A stretch of 17,857 bases of DNA. Source: Bacillaceae bacterium UBA7792 (GTDB lineage Bacteria > Bacillota > Bacilli > Bacillales > Cytobacillaceae). The DNA is taken from contig DLCS01000021.1 in NCBI GenBank assembly GCA_002480735.1, forward strand, positions 1 through 17,857, read 5' to 3'. Made by a program: the position numbers and the translations under genes. Positions 14,421-17,857 of this stretch are shown here, in pieces (position 1 is the stretch's first letter; every line of letters starts with the position of its first letter). The notes beneath the pieces are model-generated. The model was given only the letters and a program-made list of their open reading frames with translations, was not told the DNA's origin and searched no databases.

Positions 14421-15211
14421 TTCTTTGTCACCTCTGTTTTTAACGGAAGCTTCATCGCCTTGATCACTTGAGCTGGATAACTGTGTGTCATGAAGGTCTC
14501 ACCAACTAAAATGCCATTTGCTCCTGCCCTTTGAACCCGTTCCACATCCTCTATCGTCTTTATCCCGCTCTCACTAATTAGGAATCTACCTTCTTTTTTG
14601 ATTATCGGAGCAACACTTTCTGTCACCGCTAGATCTACCTCGAAGGTTTTGAGGTTCCGGTTATTAATCCCAATGAGTCGATTATCCGTTTTGAGGACTC
14701 GTTCTGCTTCCCTCTCGTCATGAACCTCCATCAGCACCTCTAACCCGTTTTCTTGCGCATATTCATACAGTTCATGAAGCTTATCATCAGCTAATGCCGC
14801 GGCAATTAGAAGAATGATATCCGCACCGGCTCCCTTGGCTGCATCAATTTGAATCGGATCAATGATGAAATCCTTGCACAGTACTGGCTTATCAATAGCC
14901 AAGCGGACCGCTTCCAAATCCCCTAACGACCCTTTAAAAAAAGCATGGTCAGTCAGTACGGAAACAGCATCTGCGCCAGCCTCCATATAGATTTTTGCTT
15001 GAATTCTAGGATCGGCGTCTAGATTTAAATTTCCTTTTGATGGAGAAGCTCTTTTGAACTCCGCAATGATTGACATCTCAGTTGACTTCTCTAGCTGGGC
15101 TAAAAAGGACCTGTGTTTAAGCGCCGAACTCAATGGAGGATTGGCCCTCTCTTTTAAAATCTTTACTTCCTTTCTTTTCGCCTCAAGGATTCGGTCTAAA
15201 ATCGTCTCCAC
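14417..15211 (-). CDS. trpC: Indole-3-glycerol phosphate synthase
   Basis: Ring-closes CdRP to indole-3-glycerol phosphate. 264 residues, TIM barrel with the N-terminal helical extension. Residues seen: Glu51 and Lys53 in IIAEFKRASPSKG, Lys113 in LCKDFIID, Glu162 in LMEVHDE, Asn184 in GINNRNL and the phosphate site SESGI. The start is GTG, directly after the trpD TAA (TAAGTG). A full GGAGGTGAT Shine-Dalgarno site formed by the trpD 3' end lies 8 nt upstream of it (from GGAGG). Confidence 0.96.
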   Translation of the reverse strand: METILDRILEAKRKEVKILKERANPPLSSALKHRSFLAQLEKSTEMSIIAEFKRASPSKGNLNLDADPRIQAKIYMEAGADAVSVLTDHAFFKGSLGDLEAVRLAIDKPVLCKDFIIDPIQIDAAKGAGADIILLIAAALADDKLHELYEYAQENGLEVLMEVHDEREAERVLKTDNRLIGINNRNLKTFEVDLAVTESVAPIIKKEGRFLISESGIKTIEDVERVQRAGANGILVGETFMTHSYPAQVIKAMKLPLKTEVTKK

Positions 15212-16237
15212 TTAAATCACCTCCGCTTTGTAGCTTTGACTTTTTTCTACTAGTTGCTCCAGCTTTTGAAGGGCTGCACCTGAATCGATACTCTCTTTCG
15301 CCTTTTTGACCCCTTCATCAATAGTAGCCGCGGCGTCATTGGCAAATATTCCAATCCCTGCATTCAAAAGCACGGTGTCACGGTAAGCACCCTTTTCTCC
15401 TTTTAACACATGAAGAAGAATCTCAGAATTTTCCTTTGCATTTCCACCCCGGATCGCATCATTTCCATAGATTGAAAAGCCTAATTCCTTCGGATTGAGG
15501 ATTTGCTTATATATCACACCGTTCTCAAGGACCGCTAAATGATTTTCACCCGCTAGGGACGCCTCATCCATAAACCCAGCTCCATTTAATACGACCGCCT
15601 TTTTTCTACCTAAAATTTTCAAGACCTCTGCAAACATTTCGATTAAGTCCCTTCTGTAAATTCCGAGCAGCTGAGAATCAAGCTTTACGGGATTTGTTAA
15701 CGGCCCAATCAAATTAAAGACAGTTGGGATGCGAAGGTCTCTTCTTACCTTCATAATGCGTTTGATTTTGGGATGGACATATGGGGCAAATAAAAATGTA
15801 ATTCCGATACTTTCTAGCAGCTCCATCGATTCTTCGGGTTTGAGATCCCAGTTTATCCCCAAATACTCAAGAACATCAGCACTTCCCGTTTTACTTGTGA
15901 TACTACGGTTTCCGTGCTTGGCGACCCGTATCCCAGCACCTGCCATTACAAAGGCTGAGGTTGTGCTAATGTTGAAGCTTTGGGAGCCGTCACCTCCTGT
16001 CCCGCAATTATCGATAACATTGGGGATCCTTGCTTCAAAAGGCATAGCCTTTTCCCGCAGTGCCTCGACGATTCCGACAATTTCCTCGACGGTTTCTCCC
16101 TTCGTCTTCAACCCCACCATAAAAGCAGCAATCTCACTATCCGTGATTTCGTCCGTCAATATCTGTTCCATCACCTCTTTCATTTCCTTTTGGGATAACG
16201 ATTCTCGTTCAGATAGGCGCTGTAGATAAGCTCTCAT
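15212..16237 (-). CDS. trpD: Anthranilate phosphoribosyltransferase
   Basis: Transfers phosphoribosyl from PRPP to anthranilate. 341 residues. The PRPP/Mg-binding motif GTGGD is at 79-83 within DNCGTGGDGSQSFNIST, KHGNRS is at 107-112, and the acidic metal-binding segment lies in GAGFMDEASL. The start ATG has AAAGGAG 7 nt upstream. The gene overlaps the 3' end of trpG by 29 nt, an unusually long overlap compared with the 1-4 nt at the other junctions. It is monofunctional (no glutaminase fusion). Confidence 0.96.
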   Translation of the reverse strand: MRAYLQRLSERESLSQKEMKEVMEQILTDEITDSEIAAFMVGLKTKGETVEEIVGIVEALREKAMPFEARIPNVIDNCGTGGDGSQSFNISTTSAFVMAGAGIRVAKHGNRSITSKTGSADVLEYLGINWDLKPEESMELLESIGITFLFAPYVHPKIKRIMKVRRDLRIPTVFNLIGPLTNPVKLDSQLLGIYRRDLIEMFAEVLKILGRKKAVVLNGAGFMDEASLAGENHLAVLENGVIYKQILNPKELGFSIYGNDAIRGGNAKENSEILLHVLKGEKGAYRDTVLLNAGIGIFANDAAATIDEGVKKAKESIDSGAALQKLEQLVEKSQSYKAEVI

Positions 16238-16820
16238 TTTGCTTCTCCTTTCTAATCTCCTCTAGGAATTTTTTTAAAATGTCCTTTCCATGCTTTGTTC
16301 CGATCGACTCAGGGTGGAATTGGAGCCCAAAGAGCGGAAACTTCTTATGCCTCATCGCCATGATCGCCTGATCATCGCTTGACTCCCCAAGGATGATGAA
16401 ATCATCTGAAAGTGTATCCTTTTTAATGATGAGTGAATGATATCGCATCACGTCTAATGGATTGGGTAAATCGTGAAAGCAATCGGTGCCACGATGGAGC
16501 ATTTGCGATACTTTTCCATGCATGATCATATCTGCCTTCACAATCTGCGCCCCAAAGGCATAGCCAATTGCTTGATGCCCTAAGCAGATGCCAAGAATCG
16601 GATATTTTTTGTAAAAGGATTGAATGATGTCAATGCAAAGTCCTGCCTTCTCAGGCCTTCCTGGACCAGGAGATAAACAGATGACTTCCGGATTCAAGCT
16701 CTCAATTTTCTCGATGGAAATCTGGTCATTTCGTTTTACAATGACCTCTTCACCGAGCTCGCCAAAATACTGATACAGATTGAACGTAAAGGAATCATAA
16801 TTATCGATGAGTAAAATCAT
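16209..16820 (-). CDS. trpG: Anthranilate synthase glutamine amidotransferase subunit
   Basis: Releases ammonia from glutamine for TrpE. Class I GATase, 203 residues. Catalytic triad Cys79 (GICLGHQ), His169 and Glu171 (LQFHPES); the oxyanion loop is SPGPGRPEKAG (50-60). ATG overlaps the trpE stop by 4 nt. In B. subtilis this role is played by pabA in the folate operon and shared with p-aminobenzoate synthesis. Here it sits within trp, so it is probably dedicated to tryptophan, though dual use cannot be excluded from this window. Confidence 0.95.
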   Translation of the reverse strand: MILLIDNYDSFTFNLYQYFGELGEEVIVKRNDQISIEKIESLNPEVICLSPGPGRPEKAGLCIDIIQSFYKKYPILGICLGHQAIGYAFGAQIVKADMIMHGKVSQMLHRGTDCFHDLPNPLDVMRYHSLIIKKDTLSDDFIILGESSDDQAIMAMRHKKFPLFGLQFHPESIGTKHGKDILKKFLEEIRKEKQNESLSTAPI

Positions 16821-17857
16821 TTTTTCTCCTCCAAAAAAGCTCTCAGCTTGTGAATCGTTTCTTCGTACTCCAGTTCGGGTACCGAATCGTAGACGATTCC
16901 TGCCCCTGCTTGAATGTAGACCTCTTGCCCTTTTTTGATCATCGTGCGAATCGCTAAGGCAAAGTCCATATCGCCATTCACCGATAAGTACCCAACCGCA
17001 CCGGAATAGACACCTCTTTTCACCTCTTCTAGCTCATTGATGATTTCCATCGCTCTTATTTTCGGTGCACCTGACACTGTTCCAGCTGGCAGACAGGCGA
17101 TTAACGCATCAAGTGAGCTGTATGAGGCTGCCAGTGTCCCGCTCACCTCAGATACTAGATGCATAACATGCTTGTATTTTTCAATGGCCATATTTTTTTC
17201 AACCTGGACAGAACCATATTTACAAACACGACCAATATCATTTCTCCCAAGATCGACGAGCATACGATGCTCTGCCAGTTCCTTTTCATCCTCAATCAGT
17301 TCCTCAGCAAGCTCCACATCCTCCTCCAATGTCTTCCCTCGAGGTCTCGTACCTGCGATTGGATTGGTCACCACCTTGCCATTGGAAACCTTAATCAGGC
17401 TTTCAGGAGATGCCCCTGCGACAAGATAATCCTCAAAATCAAGGTAATACATATATGGGGAAGGGTTCTGAATGCGTAGCTTTCGATAAAAGGAAAAGGG
17501 GGCACCCTCCATTTGCGCCTTCATCCTCTGGGATAACACAACCTGAAAAATTTCTCCCTCGATGATATGGGTCTTCGCCTTTCTCACTTTCTCCATGAAC
17601 TGTTCCTTTGTCATCGAGGCTTCAAAAGATGAAAGCTTTACAGGCGACTGCTCCTGGTCTGCTCCATTTAATATTTCTTCCTTTCTCTGTTGCAGACGCA
17701 CTGCAAGCTCTACCTCATTTGTGCTTTCTTGAAGTGGTACACCCACGAGATAAACCTTCTGTTCCAAATGGTCAAACACAACTAGCTCTTCGAACAGCAT
17801 AAAATGGACATCGGGCAATTCGAACTCGTCGAAAGGGGTATGACCAATTTCCTCATC
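16817..17857 (-). CDS. trpE: Anthranilate synthase component I, C-terminal part, cut by window edge
   Basis: Converts chorismate plus ammonia to anthranilate; first committed step of tryptophan synthesis. 346 residues of about 480-510 are present and the frame stays open to the right edge, so the start is outside. Chorismate-binding core motifs seen: IFQVVLSQR, YLVAGASPESL, NPIAGTRPRG, VDLGRNDIGRV, LPAGTVSGAPK and GVYSGAVGYL. The pattern fits TrpE together with the trp context better than PabB. The feedback-inhibition motif (LLES-like) and the operon leader (TRAP, T-box or attenuator) would be further right. Confidence 0.95.
   Translation of the reverse strand, partial: DEEIGHTPFDEFELPDVHFMLFEELVVFDHLEQKVYLVGVPLQESTNEVELAVRLQQRKEEILNGADQEQSPVKLSSFEASMTKEQFMEKVRKAKTHIIEGEIFQVVLSQRMKAQMEGAPFSFYRKLRIQNPSPYMYYLDFEDYLVAGASPESLIKVSNGKVVTNPIAGTRPRGKTLEEDVELAEELIEDEKELAEHRMLVDLGRNDIGRVCKYGSVQVEKNMAIEKYKHVMHLVSEVSGTLAASYSSLDALIACLPAGTVSGAPKIRAMEIINELEEVKRGVYSGAVGYLSVNGDMDFALAIRTMIKKGQEVYIQAGAGIVYDSVPELEYEETIHKLRAFLEEKK

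Noticed and set aside
15729..16229. Long open frame on the plus strand opposite trpD (and similar ones opposite trpE and the dehydrogenase gene)
   Set aside because: No ribosome binding site, Ser/Pro-rich composition typical of antisense reading, and fully inside a well-recognised gene.
17816..17818. TTG 17818 as the start of trpE
   Set aside because: The frame stays open to the window edge and the upstream residues (for example FDEFELPDVHF) fit TrpE, so this is internal.

Overview
The window reads as chromosomal DNA of a low-to-moderate GC, Gram-positive, spore-forming member of the Bacillaceae. The evidence is strong GGAGG-type ribosome binding sites, frequent TTG/GTG starts, a tiny YjcZ-family protein, sigma-A-like promoters, and a seven-gene trpEGDCFBA operon. 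B. subtilis itself keeps its trpG function (pabA) in the folate locus, so this is probably another Bacillaceae genus. No phage, insertion sequence, CRISPR array, tRNA or rRNA was seen.

Left part (1-4975). On the minus strand, an ABC exporter half-transporter (782-2500) is followed after 37 nt by aspartate ammonia-lyase aspA (TTG start at 744, running off the left edge). They share one plausible promoter (2618-2646) with a cre-like CcpA box abutting its -35. Upstream, after a clear terminator, lies a membrane-anchored Ig-like plus beta-propeller protein (2695-4875).

Middle part (4938-9700). A DinB-fold protein (5036-5497) is transcribed divergently from the propeller gene. Three 11-bp-spaced GTTACA-like repeats lie between them. 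A two-component system follows whose sensor and regulator look like the haem-sensing HssS/HssR pair. Directly downstream is a small four-helix membrane protein with an HAH motif, a plausible haem binder. It is preceded by an 11-bp-period direct repeat containing GTTCATATT, the half-site I recall for HssR. The usual HssRS target, the HrtAB haem exporter, is not in the window, so the HAH protein is a candidate local output; this is the most interesting part. An acyl-CoA-dehydrogenase-fold flavoenzyme (minus strand) meets the HAH gene tail to tail, with overlapping ends inside a perfect 10-bp hairpin. A 34-residue YjcZ-type peptide follows.

Right part (9770-17857). aroD (type I 3-dehydroquinase, shikimate pathway) is on the plus strand. 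It converges on an AI-2E-family membrane protein across a shared terminator. The trp operon then fills the rest on the minus strand (trpE partial, trpG, trpD, trpC, trpF, trpB, trpA). Its genes overlap or abut at every junction, and a terminator follows trpA. The genes cover the route from chorismate to tryptophan, and aroD supplies an earlier step towards chorismate. The operon's leader lies beyond the right edge.
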